Origin: an uncultured Porphyromonas sp.
Lineage (GTDB): Bacteria > Bacteroidota > Bacteroidia > Bacteroidales > Porphyromonadaceae
Reading direction: 5' to 3'
Assembly (NCBI GenBank): GCA_945965245.1
Contig: CAMFNC010000182.1
Location: 1-6,840 of the forward strand
DNA length: 6,840 nt
Position 1 is the first letter of the stretch, and every line of letters begins with the position of its first letter. Positions 1 to 6,725 of the stretch are shown piece by piece. A program made the position numbers and the translations under genes. The notes below the pieces were generated by a model, which worked only from the letters and a program-made list of their open reading frames with translations, was not told where the DNA came from and ran no database searches.

Positions 1-10
1 AATTAATTTC

Positions 11-26
11 ATTTTATGCATAAAAT
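11..26. repeat. Perfect 16-bp AT-rich palindrome upstream of the barrel gene
   Basis: ATTTTATG followed directly by CATAAAAT forms a perfect dyad with no spacer, about 100 bp before the start codon of the first gene. It could be an operator for a dimeric regulator or the remains of a hairpin after a gene lying left of the window. Short AT-rich palindromes also arise by chance in AT-rich intergenic DNA, so only the symmetry is certain. Confidence 0.4.
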
Positions 27-46
27 TTTACCCTCATCCGAAGTTG

Positions 47-66
47 TCTGCAAATCCATTTGCAGA
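47..66. repeat. Inverted repeat with 9-bp arms (operator-like)
   Basis: TCTGCAAAT and ATTTGCAGA are perfect reverse complements separated by CC. The repeat is centred about 70 bp upstream of the ATG at 128. The two-base centre is too short for a stable RNA loop unless inner pairs open, and no T-run follows, so a protein-binding site is more plausible than a terminator. The right arm contains TCCATTTG, one mismatch from the Bacteroidetes -7 consensus TAnnTTTG, so the repeat may overlap a promoter. Function is inferred; symmetry is directly visible. Confidence 0.45.
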
Positions 67-127
67 ACCCACATTGTTGCAATAACATGAGGTGTGGAAA
101 CGTTATGTGTATAAACATAGGACTTCT

Positions 128-1126
128 ATGCAAACACAAACACGGATTCTTTTTGGGGTTCTCTTTTTTCTACTCCTTCCACCCATCGGATTGATGGCAC
201 AGGGTCGGGAAGAGGTGCATCCGACGGATTCTCTGTTGCTACCCTCACGGCGCGAAGTGCCATTGCCACGATCCATCAAACGAGATTCTTTTCATATCTC
301 GGCTCCTCCTACTCCTCTGCCATTACACATCAAGCCGGCTATACTCCAAAATACACGTGAACTGCTGCCGGAGCCTCAATTGAAAAATTTGCCCACTGCC
401 ATATCCCCGCAATTGAAACTCGAATTGCCACCTGATATAGGTACCATTCGCCTGCAAGGAAACCGGAAAATCTCCATGCCTGTCCATCAAGATAAATGGA
501 TGAGCCAAAATTTCATCGACACCCGTTCGGCGTCTTGGGGCGCCGAACTACATTTGGGCAACCGGTGGAGTATTACCGGACGAATGACTTTGGGGCAATC
601 TGTTGAGCTTTATATGCCCATCGTGGAAAAGTATTATGATTTTTATACCGGGATGACATACACCCCTAATCAATATATGCGCTATACGTTGGGGCTGAGT
701 TATGGCTCTTATATGCGACAAAACTATCTTCAGCCCAATCTGACCGGAGATATCCGTCTGACTGATCATTTGAATATGCAATTTGGTGCCGGAGCATTGG
801 CGTATGGTAATCCGTGGGGCAGTTTCGGGTCGATGCGTCTTTATGGCCATCTGCGATTGGATTATACTTTCGACTCTGGTGTTTATCTTTTTGGCACAAT
901 GCGCAGCGGCCAATCCACGCCCTGGAATGTGCAGGGTATGTCTTATGGTACTATGGCATTTGGCGGTGGCATTGGGTATCAGATTCCCCAAGCCGGTAGG
1001 GTGGAAATGGGTATGGAGTATGTGCATAATCCTATTACCGGACAATACCGGCCGCAGGTTTACGTCAATCCGATTGGATTAGTGATGTGGTTGGTGAAAA
1101 AAGTGGTCGATGCCTGCAAGGACTGA
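128..1126 (+). CDS. Secreted, probably outer-membrane beta-barrel protein of unknown function
   Basis: This 332-residue protein is not a family I can name. Residues 1-24 form a clear signal peptide: Gln/Arg-containing N-terminus, hydrophobic core LFGVLFFLLLPPIGL, and likely cleavage after LMA. Residues 30-105 are proline-rich and low in predicted structure. From about 135 to 315 the chain alternates polar and aromatic/hydrophobic residues in short segments with Gly/Asn/Pro turns (WGAELHLGNRWSITGRM, LRLDYTFDSGVYLFGTM, VEMGMEYVHNP), as expected for transmembrane beta-strands. The start at 128 is preferred over an in-frame GTG at 92, because it puts the signal peptide at the N-terminus and has AGGA seven bases upstream. 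The gene is alone on its strand, preceded by two palindromes, and ends 2 bp from a convergent gene. The barrel assignment is inferred from pattern only. Confidence 0.75.
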   Translation: MQTQTRILFGVLFFLLLPPIGLMAQGREEVHPTDSLLLPSRREVPLPRSIKRDSFHISAPPTPLPLHIKPAILQNTRELLPEPQLKNLPTAISPQLKLELPPDIGTIRLQGNRKISMPVHQDKWMSQNFIDTRSASWGAELHLGNRWSITGRMTLGQSVELYMPIVEKYYDFYTGMTYTPNQYMRYTLGLSYGSYMRQNYLQPNLTGDIRLTDHLNMQFGAGALAYGNPWGSFGSMRLYGHLRLDYTFDSGVYLFGTMRSGQSTPWNVQGMSYGTMAFGGGIGYQIPQAGRVEMGMEYVHNPITGQYRPQVYVNPIGLVMWLVKKVVDACKD

Positions 1127-1128
1127 AA

Positions 1129-1785
1129 CTACTCTCCGACAATCATAATCAGACAGTTTACCAGCCCCACCAAGCCGATGAGGGTAAAGATGATAGCCAC
1201 GATGCGATTTATCCACTTGATACCGCTGATGGTGAAATGCTTGCGCAGACGAGCTATCAGCCACGTGAATAAAGTCCACCACAAGATGCCGCCGGCAGCA
1301 ATGGCAGCCATGGCGATAATCAGATGAAGGAGGTATCCTTTGCCATCGAATACGAAATTGAATCGGGAATAGAGTGCCAGGAAAAAGAATACTATCAGCG
1401 GATTGGATACCGTGATGATGAAAGCGGTCACGATTTTGTGCCATCCGGTCTGCTCGTCCAATTTCTTTTCCTGATTACTATTGAGGGTTTGTTTGACGGG
1501 GGTGCGGTATAAATAGTAGCTGAAAGCCAACATCACGCAGCTGCCCACAAAGCGAATTACGAGGTCGTTTTCTTCGATGAAGTTGAGCACCAGTCCCACA
1601 CCCAAGTAGGCAATAAGGCCATATATGGTATCACTCACGGATGCACCGATTCCCATCAGGAAACCATTGTATCGACCGCGATGCAGGGTATCTCGCAGAA
1701 TAAGTATTCCCACTGGTCCCATAGGTGCCGCCACCAAAATGCCAATGAGGATACCGATTAAGAATGTATAGAGTATAATATTCAT
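1129..1785 (-). CDS. LysE/RhtB-family amino-acid or small-metabolite exporter
   Basis: This 218-residue, strongly hydrophobic protein has about six membrane helices (roughly residues 5-30, 41-67, 76-93, 118-139, 152-180, 193-216). The first helix ends in the LysE-superfamily signature P21-M-G-P-V-G, and SNPLIVFFF at 127-135 matches the conserved Asn-Pro motif opening the family's fourth helix. A charged cytoplasmic loop (about 94-117) separates the halves. Length fits the usual 190-220. The family exports amino acids such as lysine, threonine or homoserine through the inner membrane; the substrate cannot be predicted here. The gene is 113 bp downstream of the protease gene on the same strand and convergent with the barrel gene. 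No Shine-Dalgarno precedes the ATG; the leader is A-rich. No adjacent LysG-type regulator is visible. Confidence 0.85.
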   Translation of the reverse strand: MNIILYTFLIGILIGILVAAPMGPVGILILRDTLHRGRYNGFLMGIGASVSDTIYGLIAYLGVGLVLNFIEENDLVIRFVGSCVMLAFSYYLYRTPVKQTLNSNQEKKLDEQTGWHKIVTAFIITVSNPLIVFFFLALYSRFNFVFDGKGYLLHLIIAMAAIAAGGILWWTLFTWLIARLRKHFTISGIKWINRIVAIIFTLIGLVGLVNCLIMIVGE

Positions 1786-1843
1786 ATGTTTACATGTTTT
1801 TTTTCTTTGCCTCTATTCTAAATATTTTCAAGATACCGAAAGA

Positions 1844-1859
1844 AAAAACATAGGTTTTT
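1844..1859 (-). terminator. Weak hairpin with T-run between the protease and exporter genes
   Basis: Reading the - strand, AAAAAC-CTAT-GTTTTT can form a 6-bp stem with a 4-base loop, running into further T residues, about 40 bp after the protease stop codon. The stem has only one G-C pair, so it would be weak. It may simply be A/T-rich intergenic DNA. The same segment contains TATGTTTT, one mismatch from TAnnTTTG, so it could alternatively contribute to an exporter promoter. Confidence 0.25.
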
Positions 1860-1898
1860 ATGAGGTTGGGTATAGTCCTTCAAAAGTTGTAATCTATA

Positions 1899-4280
1899 TC
1901 AGTAAACCAATGATACTTTTTCGCTATACCATTTCCCATTGAATTGAACGCGTGCCACATAAACACCCGGCGTGACCATTCCTCCCAAATCGAAATGTGA
2001 ACGCATGGCGCTAAGTGACCGACGCAGCACTCGCTTGCCGCTCATGTGAATCAACTCGAATACTGCCCATTGTTTATTGTCTGTTGTTTTGGGCAGTTCT
2101 GCAAAGGTCAAGTCCACGCTATGCCCATCGCAACGAATAAGCACCGGCGGTTGAGGTTGTGGGGGTTGAGGTTGAACCCCTTGAGTATGTATGGGCTGCG
2201 TTACCACATCTATCCAATAGTTACCCGAATAAGGGCGGCGGTCATTTTCGGATGCCATCCATTCGCCGGCTGTATTTTTATGCATTGCGCTGGGAGATGA
2301 AGAAAGTCCCGATGGCAAACGCATGGGGCGCACAGGCAGCGGGGTCTTGCCATCGGCAGACTCCCAACTGACACGATATGTGCCTCCTTGCGGCAGTCGG
2401 AAACCACGTTCGCCGGACTTCATGATCACAGGAATATACCATTCAATGGTATCTTGGTGTATGAAACGTTTATAGAATCCCGATTCTCCGGTGGTGCGGT
2501 CGTATGCAAAGTAATTAGGCTGAGTAAGCTGACCGATGAAGACTTCTTTGGCAGGAGATTTGGGGTCGGCCTGATGGGTCAGACGGATGGTGGTGGCAGG
2601 GAAATCGGTTTCCTGTGCTTCGGTGGTGGGAGCCATCACCAGATAGAAACCCAAAACATGGCCATCGCTAGGTAACTCCATCATATTGGCCACGCCGGTT
2701 ATCTGCTCTTGAGTAGCATCCAACGCTTCCACTTGTGCAGCATAAACCGATTCTATTATCCGGCTGTGGCGGGTGAGGGGTTGCTGTTGCAATGGGTCAT
2801 AGCCTTCGCATTGCAGCACACCGCGATTGTCAGGGTCAAGCCATGGTGCCAGCACCATGTTGTCGGCATTGGCTTCGGCAGATTTCTGCCACGTGGTGGT
2901 AATGGCATAGTAGGCATCGTTTGTAGCATTGGAGCAGGTGCTGCTACCTCCGGTGAGTGCACCGATAATCAGCCCTTTACCATCGAAAAGTGGAGAGCCG
3001 CTGCTGCCACCGGCAGTGGTGCCCAAATCCCAACGATCTATGAGCCAATGATGCCCCTTCCACATGATGGGTGCGGCCTCGAAGTTGCCCAAACGAATGG
3101 GCACATCGGTTTGGTTATATCTTTTCAGATTAGCACGTGGGTGATGAATGCCCATGTATGTACCGGTGGGATTTTTGGTGGCATTCCAACCACTGAAATA
3201 AGGATTATAATCTGCCGGGATTTTTCCACTGGGCATTCCGGCGATGCGCAGCAAACAGAGGTCTGCCGCCTCGTCGTATGCTATGATTTCTGCTCCGCTC
3301 AATGATTTCTCTTCCGATGCACGCACATTCAAATTGGATATGGGCGTCTCGAAGCCAAAGAAAAATACCGTGCTGCGAGCGGCAGCCGTGCGGTAAGCCA
3401 CATCGCCCTGATGACTGAAACTCCCGTTCATGCAGTGCGAAGCGGTCAGTACATAGGGCGTACCATCGTTTCTGGTATTATTGATCAAAGCTCCGCTACA
3501 CACCGAATTTCCGTTCACAATCATCAATAGCACACTGCGTGCCTGATTGCGTATTCTGGGGAAGTCCACCACGTTAGGGGTGCAGGTCAGCCCTTCGATT
3601 TGAGAGTTGAACCATGGTTCGCCGGCATAGTTACCACGTATTTGGGCTGCATGGATAGAACCGATACCCTTATAATCGTGATAGAGTTCAGTAATGGTAA
3701 ATGGCACATCGGCTGCCGATACCGGGCCTGTTTCTTCAGGAAAGTCATATTCTACCGTGATGGCATCGCCTTGGAGTGGTGCCATATTCAACGTGCCATG
3801 TTCGCTATTGTTCAGATGCGTAAAGGCACCTCTTAGCGCACCTTGGTCATTATACAGAAACAATCTGCCCCCTGTGGGGATATTCACGTGCTCCAATTTT
3901 AGCCCGATACTCAACGCCCCCGGACTGGAGATGCGCAATCGCCAAAAGCACGTACCACGCTCGGTTCGGATTATTTCGCCGGCCGACATCATCCGCACCG
4001 GTAATTTGCGTGTGATAGCAAAGGGCAGTACGCGCATTTCGCCACGAGTGGCAAAAGCGGTTTCTTGGGCGGCAATGACTGCTTCGTTTACCGGCATTAG
4101 TTGCCATTGGGATTTGGAGGAGGCTGTTGTGCGTAGTCCGGCAGAAGAATGTGAAGATAGTGGGGTGCCTCCCGATGCGAATTGGGCATGCAGTGGCAGC
4201 GTTATCGGAGCCGGTAGCAGTAGAAGAATTAGAGCAGCGGTGATAACGGAGTGAAGAAGATGGGAGTATCGTTGTTTCAT
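1899..4280 (-). CDS. Secreted lysyl-endopeptidase-like serine protease (S1 family) with T9SS C-terminal sorting domain
   Basis: A 793-residue cell-surface or secreted protease. A signal peptide (about 1-32, hydrophobic core AALILLLLPAP) and a pro-region to about 225 precede the catalytic domain (about 230-495). The triad is His282 (TASHC), Asp340 (AADLCLL) and Ser427 (GGSSGSP). Stretches match remembered Achromobacter protease I: CSGALINNTRND, GIHHP, a Trp at 417, and APWLDP near the end. Cys261-Cys283 and Cys233-Cys449 fit two of that enzyme's three disulfides. Asp455 lines up with its Lys-binding Asp225, so cleavage after lysine is predicted. An uncharacterised region (about 500-695) and a Pro/Gln linker (703-712) lead to a type A T9SS sorting domain ending GVYVARVQ...YSEKVSLVY. 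P. gingivalis PepK has the same overall plan. It lies 41 bp after the SDR gene. The family is confident; Lys specificity is inferred. Confidence 0.92.
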   Translation of the reverse strand: MKQRYSHLLHSVITAALILLLLPAPITLPLHAQFASGGTPLSSHSSAGLRTTASSKSQWQLMPVNEAVIAAQETAFATRGEMRVLPFAITRKLPVRMMSAGEIIRTERGTCFWRLRISSPGALSIGLKLEHVNIPTGGRLFLYNDQGALRGAFTHLNNSEHGTLNMAPLQGDAITVEYDFPEETGPVSAADVPFTITELYHDYKGIGSIHAAQIRGNYAGEPWFNSQIEGLTCTPNVVDFPRIRNQARSVLLMIVNGNSVCSGALINNTRNDGTPYVLTASHCMNGSFSHQGDVAYRTAAARSTVFFFGFETPISNLNVRASEEKSLSGAEIIAYDEAADLCLLRIAGMPSGKIPADYNPYFSGWNATKNPTGTYMGIHHPRANLKRYNQTDVPIRLGNFEAAPIMWKGHHWLIDRWDLGTTAGGSSGSPLFDGKGLIIGALTGGSSTCSNATNDAYYAITTTWQKSAEANADNMVLAPWLDPDNRGVLQCEGYDPLQQQPLTRHSRIIESVYAAQVEALDATQEQITGVANMMELPSDGHVLGFYLVMAPTTEAQETDFPATTIRLTHQADPKSPAKEVFIGQLTQPNYFAYDRTTGESGFYKRFIHQDTIEWYIPVIMKSGERGFRLPQGGTYRVSWESADGKTPLPVRPMRLPSGLSSSPSAMHKNTAGEWMASENDRRPYSGNYWIDVVTQPIHTQGVQPQPPQPQPPVLIRCDGHSVDLTFAELPKTTDNKQWAVFELIHMSGKRVLRRSLSAMRSHFDLGGMVTPGVYVARVQFNGKWYSEKVSLVY
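2149..2174 (-). repeat. Imperfect 15-bp tandem repeat encoding the Pro/Gln linker
   Basis: On the + strand, GGTTGAGGTTG occurs at 2149-2159 and again at 2164-2174, a 15-bp offset that keeps frame. In the protease it encodes the QPQPP-QPQPP linker (residues 703-712) between the upstream region and the sorting domain. Tandem codon repeats like this can change copy number by slippage without a frameshift, altering linker length only. Confidence 0.7.
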
Positions 4281-4321
4281 TTACTGTGCGGATTATTCGG
4301 GATGGCAAAGCAATTGGTGTT

Positions 4322-5080
4322 TTACGGTTTGATGGGCATTCGCTCCCAGAGCACGCGTGGTATCAACTGCCAGGCTGCCACCAAAGCGGCATAACGGCGG
4401 TCTATGGTGATGCAGCGTCTGCCGTTTTCTATGGCGTGAACCATTCGGCGAGCCACATCCGAAGCTGACATCAGCATGGGGAATTTAGCATTCTGGAGCA
4501 AAGGCGTATCCACAAATCCTGGACGGATATCGGTGATGCGCACGTTATTGTGGCGGATGCTGCTTAGCTGACTGAGTGCCTGCAAATAGTGCTGTTGGAA
4601 GGCTTTGGAAGCCGAGTATGCAGGGGCGGCTCCCAGACCTCGCGTACCGGCAATGGAGCTGATGGCTGCCAGTTTGCCTCCTCCGCGAGCCGAGAGGTAA
4701 TTATAGGCTGTTGCTATCATACGCACGAAGCCTTCGGTATTGACCGCCAGCGTCTGCAATTCCAATTCGGGGTTCAGCTGGGTATTTACCCAACCCACAC
4801 CGGCGGTATGCAGATACAAATCCATTCCGTTGATTTTTTCAATCAGGAATTGGAGAGATTCCGGAGCATGTGGCTTGGATATATCGATACGTTGAGTCTG
4901 GATGCGGTTGGGAGCCAGTTTTTTCAGCTCGTTCAGGATATCTTCGTTGCGTCCGGCCAATCCGAGGATGGAGTATGGGCGAAATCGGATGTAATATCGG
5001 GCAGCTTCCAGTCCGATGCCGGAGGTAGCCCCCATGATGATAACTCGTTGTGCTTGTGGGTGTCTGACTTTCATAAGCAT
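4322..5080 (-). CDS. Short-chain dehydrogenase/reductase (SDR), substrate unknown
   Basis: A 252-residue classical SDR with a Rossmann fold. Visible motifs in order: cofactor glycine motif GATSGIG (17-23), AGR after the second strand (42-44), HTAG (91-94) where most members have NNAG, Asn114, catalytic Ser142, Tyr155 and Lys159 (YSASK), and RPGFVDTP (186-193). Ser-to-Tyr spacing of 13 is standard. Arg44 suggests preference for NADP(H), an inference. The C-terminal stretch (about 228-252: RRYAALVAAWQLIPRVLWERMP) is amphipathic and resembles the membrane-associating tail of some SDRs. The ATG overlaps the pdxB stop by one base; a second in-frame ATG two codons later is also possible. Coupling to pdxB suggests co-expression, but nothing in the sequence ties the enzyme to vitamin B6. 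The protease gene follows after 41 bp. Confidence 0.9.
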   Translation of the reverse strand: MLMKVRHPQAQRVIIMGATSGIGLEAARYYIRFRPYSILGLAGRNEDILNELKKLAPNRIQTQRIDISKPHAPESLQFLIEKINGMDLYLHTAGVGWVNTQLNPELELQTLAVNTEGFVRMIATAYNYLSARGGGKLAAISSIAGTRGLGAAPAYSASKAFQQHYLQALSQLSSIRHNNVRITDIRPGFVDTPLLQNAKFPMLMSASDVARRMVHAIENGRRCITIDRRYAALVAAWQLIPRVLWERMPIKP

Positions 5081-5082
5081 TA
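5078..5082 (-). promoter_or_regulatory. TAATG stop-start overlap (translational coupling site)
   Basis: On the - strand the pdxB stop TAA (5082-5080) shares its last A with the ATG of the SDR gene (5080-5078). No Shine-Dalgarno sequence precedes this ATG, so reinitiation by ribosomes ending pdxB translation is the likely way the SDR is translated. Confidence 0.7.
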
Positions 5083-6231
5083 TTCGGGGTGTATCCCTGT
5101 TGGAGTAGTGTCTAATTGAAATCCCAGAGCGAGCAAGGTGTCGGCCATATTGCGTGGATAGCCCTTGACCGTATAGGCCGCCATTTCGCGCGGGAAAATA
5201 TAGTTTTTGCGTTGCTCTTCGAATGTGTCGGGGTGCAGACGCAGATTGCGGTCTGTGCTTACGGGGTCGAAAGTAGCCAATAAGGCTCGTTCGGCCAAAT
5301 AACCGGAGTCATAAGTCAAATCAATAATCGGTTGTGCAGGTGCAGCCGGTTGTATTTGTTGCAGATACACACCTGTATCTATACCAAAGTGACTGCATAC
5401 GGCACCCAGTGTCATACGGCTGCCGGCAGCTTTGCCATCGGCACTGAACCCGGCGATATGTGGTGTGGCAATGTCGCTCAGCCGCAGCAAATCTTCGTGA
5501 ACATGTGGTTCGCCTTCCCAGCAGTCGGTTATGATACTGCTGATGTGACCGGCACGCTTGGCCGCCAACAGTGCCTCGGTATCTACCACTGCTCCTCGGC
5601 AGGCGTTGATAATGATAGGCTTCTTGGCGCAGCGGGTCAGAAACTCGGTATTGACCATGTGATAGGTGGGATAGGGACTTTCGCCCTCATGAGTAAGCGG
5701 CACATGGAACGTGATAATATCGGCTTGGGTTGCAATTTGCTCCAAACTCACAAAATCGTCCAAACCGCTTTCGGCATCCACTCTGGGAGGATCGCACAGC
5801 ATCAATTGAAACCCGAGGGCTTTGGCCAGTCGCTTGACTTCGCAACCCACATGCCCCACGCCCACGATGCCCAGCACCTGATGTGCCGGCTTGCGCCCAT
5901 CGCGCATATTCAGCCGCGCCAGACAGCACATTACATATTGAGCCACCGACAGTGCATTGCATCCCGGTGAGTTACGCCATTTGATGCCGTGAGAGTCGCA
6001 ATAGTCGGTGTCTATATGGTCAAATCCGGCCGTGGCCGTGGCAATGATTTGTACTTTGGAGCCATCCAATAATTCGGGTGTACAGCGCACGATGCTGCGG
6101 ATTATCAATGCATCGGCATCGGCAATGTTTTGCGGCGTAAAGTCCTTATGGTCGAGATAAGTGACTTCGGCAAACCGCTCTGCCACACCGGCCAAATAGG
6201 GGAGCGAACGTTCTATGATAAAGTGAATCAT
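5080..6231 (-). CDS. pdxB: 4-phosphoerythronate dehydrogenase
   Basis: PdxB oxidises 4-phospho-D-erythronate to 2-oxo-3-hydroxy-4-phosphobutanoate, the second step of the DXP-dependent pyridoxal phosphate pathway, in the cytoplasm. This 383-residue protein is close to E. coli PdxB (378) and shares its distinctive blocks: ADADALIIRS, ATATAGFDHID (64-74), SPGCNALSV, the NAD motif G124-V-G126-H-V-G129 with the following acidic Asp147 in LCDPPR, INACRGAVVD with catalytic Arg212, WEGEP with Glu241, and PHIAG with His258. The C-terminal portion (about 290-383), including the RKNYIFPRE block, corresponds to the PdxB dimerisation domain, which separates it from SerA and other D-2-hydroxyacid dehydrogenases. 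The start matches the family N-terminus; no Shine-Dalgarno is visible. It is probably the first gene of a pdxB-SDR unit. The 110-bp upstream gap shows no convincing promoter. Confidence 0.96.
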   Translation of the reverse strand: MIHFIIERSLPYLAGVAERFAEVTYLDHKDFTPQNIADADALIIRSIVRCTPELLDGSKVQIIATATAGFDHIDTDYCDSHGIKWRNSPGCNALSVAQYVMCCLARLNMRDGRKPAHQVLGIVGVGHVGCEVKRLAKALGFQLMLCDPPRVDAESGLDDFVSLEQIATQADIITFHVPLTHEGESPYPTYHMVNTEFLTRCAKKPIIINACRGAVVDTEALLAAKRAGHISSIITDCWEGEPHVHEDLLRLSDIATPHIAGFSADGKAAGSRMTLGAVCSHFGIDTGVYLQQIQPAAPAQPIIDLTYDSGYLAERALLATFDPVSTDRNLRLHPDTFEEQRKNYIFPREMAAYTVKGYPRNMADTLLALGFQLDTTPTGIHPE

Positions 6232-6327
6232 AATGGAAGTGAGCGTAAATCTATCTATATAATAAGTACCGCTTGGTGATGATAAACGTTAAAGTTGGTT
6301 TGTGTAATCTGATGCGAAAAAACAAAA

Positions 6328-6353
6328 TAAGCATTGCCGGATTAAGCCTTGCC
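6328..6353. repeat. Imperfect 11-bp direct repeat across the DUF3467 stop codon
   Basis: TAAGCATTGCC (6328-6338) and TAAGCCTTGCC (6343-6353) match at 10 of 11 positions with a 15-bp offset. The second copy overlaps the stop codon and last residues of the DUF3467 gene. This may be a small local duplication; no function is evident. Confidence 0.4.
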
Positions 6354-6695
6354 TTTGGGCTTGCGCGGAATAATAATTTCTTGGGGAGCTGTACGCTCGG
6401 CGGGTTCGATACCATAAATATTGATAGGCCCGTATATACGTTCGTATTCCGCCACATTTTCCATGAGCATATGCGCCAAACGCTTGGCATTGTCCGGAGT
6501 CATCACGATACGACTTTTGACCGGATGCTGTTTTTGGTCGGGCAGCAAGCGGATAAAATCCAGCAAAAACTCGCTCTGCAAGTGTATCACGGCGGCAAAA
6601 TTGCTGTAGATACCCTCTTTCAGGCTCTCATCCACATAAATGGTGAATGGAGCATCCTGAGGAGGATTTTCTTGATTGATATCGTCTTCTTTCAT
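6342..6695 (-). CDS. DUF3467 domain protein, function unknown
   Basis: A small 117-residue soluble protein with no signal peptide or membrane segment. After a short acidic N-terminus (1-16), the body fits the DUF3467 pattern as I know it: a strand, then EGIYSNFAAV (27-36), EFLLDFIRLLP (42-52), SRIVMTPDNAKRL (61-73), and a helix with N80 and YERIYGPI (84-91). It ends in a basic tail, PRKPKGKA. The frame is open upstream to 6776, but the ATG at 6695 is preferred: the family motif begins just after it, and the extension (CFRPFSVFLLGGFDYLW) looks like translated non-coding DNA and would cover the promoter-like element. From memory, DUF3467 genes in Bacteroidales often follow rpoC; the upstream gene lies outside this window. 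No biochemical role is established to my knowledge. Confidence 0.88.
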   Translation of the reverse strand: MKEDDINQENPPQDAPFTIYVDESLKEGIYSNFAAVIHLQSEFLLDFIRLLPDQKQHPVKSRIVMTPDNAKRLAHMLMENVAEYERIYGPINIYGIEPAERTAPQEIIIPRKPKGKA

Positions 6696-6717
6696 AGTGC
6701 AAGCAGATAATTTTCCC

Positions 6718-6725
6718 CAAAGATA
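6718..6725 (-). promoter_or_regulatory. Bacteroidetes-type -7 promoter element for the DUF3467 gene
   Basis: The - strand reads TATCTTTG, an exact match to the Bacteroidetes sigma-ABfr -7 consensus TAnnTTTG. It lies 22 bases before the DUF3467 ATG, giving a leader of roughly 15 bases. No clean TTTG -33 box stands at the usual spacing; a T-rich stretch (6741-6748) occupies that place. Chance matches to this short consensus are common, so position is the main support. Confidence 0.45.

Noticed and set aside
92..127. N-terminal extension of the barrel gene from a GTG at 92
   Set aside because: It would put 12 extra residues, several of them basic, before a well-formed signal peptide; the ATG at 128 gives a standard N-terminus and has AGGA upstream.
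548..1045. Open frame of 165 codons on the - strand opposite the barrel gene
   Set aside because: Its translation is His/Ile-rich without domain features, while the + strand frame has a signal peptide and strand pattern.
2709..3305. Open frame of 198 codons on the + strand inside the protease gene
   Set aside because: It lies antisense to the well-supported catalytic domain and its translation resembles no protein family; it is a by-product of codon use in the real gene.
3694..4254. Open frame of 186 codons on the + strand opposite the protease N-terminus
   Set aside because: It is antisense to the signal peptide and pro-region, with no recognisable domain and no plausible promoter.
5332..5970. 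Open frame of 212 codons on the + strand opposite pdxB
   Set aside because: The opposite strand encodes PdxB with all catalytic residues; the + strand translation shows no family features.
6246..6253. TAGATTTA (- strand) as a -7 promoter element for pdxB
   Set aside because: It has one mismatch to TAnnTTTG, lies only 14 bases before the ATG, and has no -33 box at a suitable distance.
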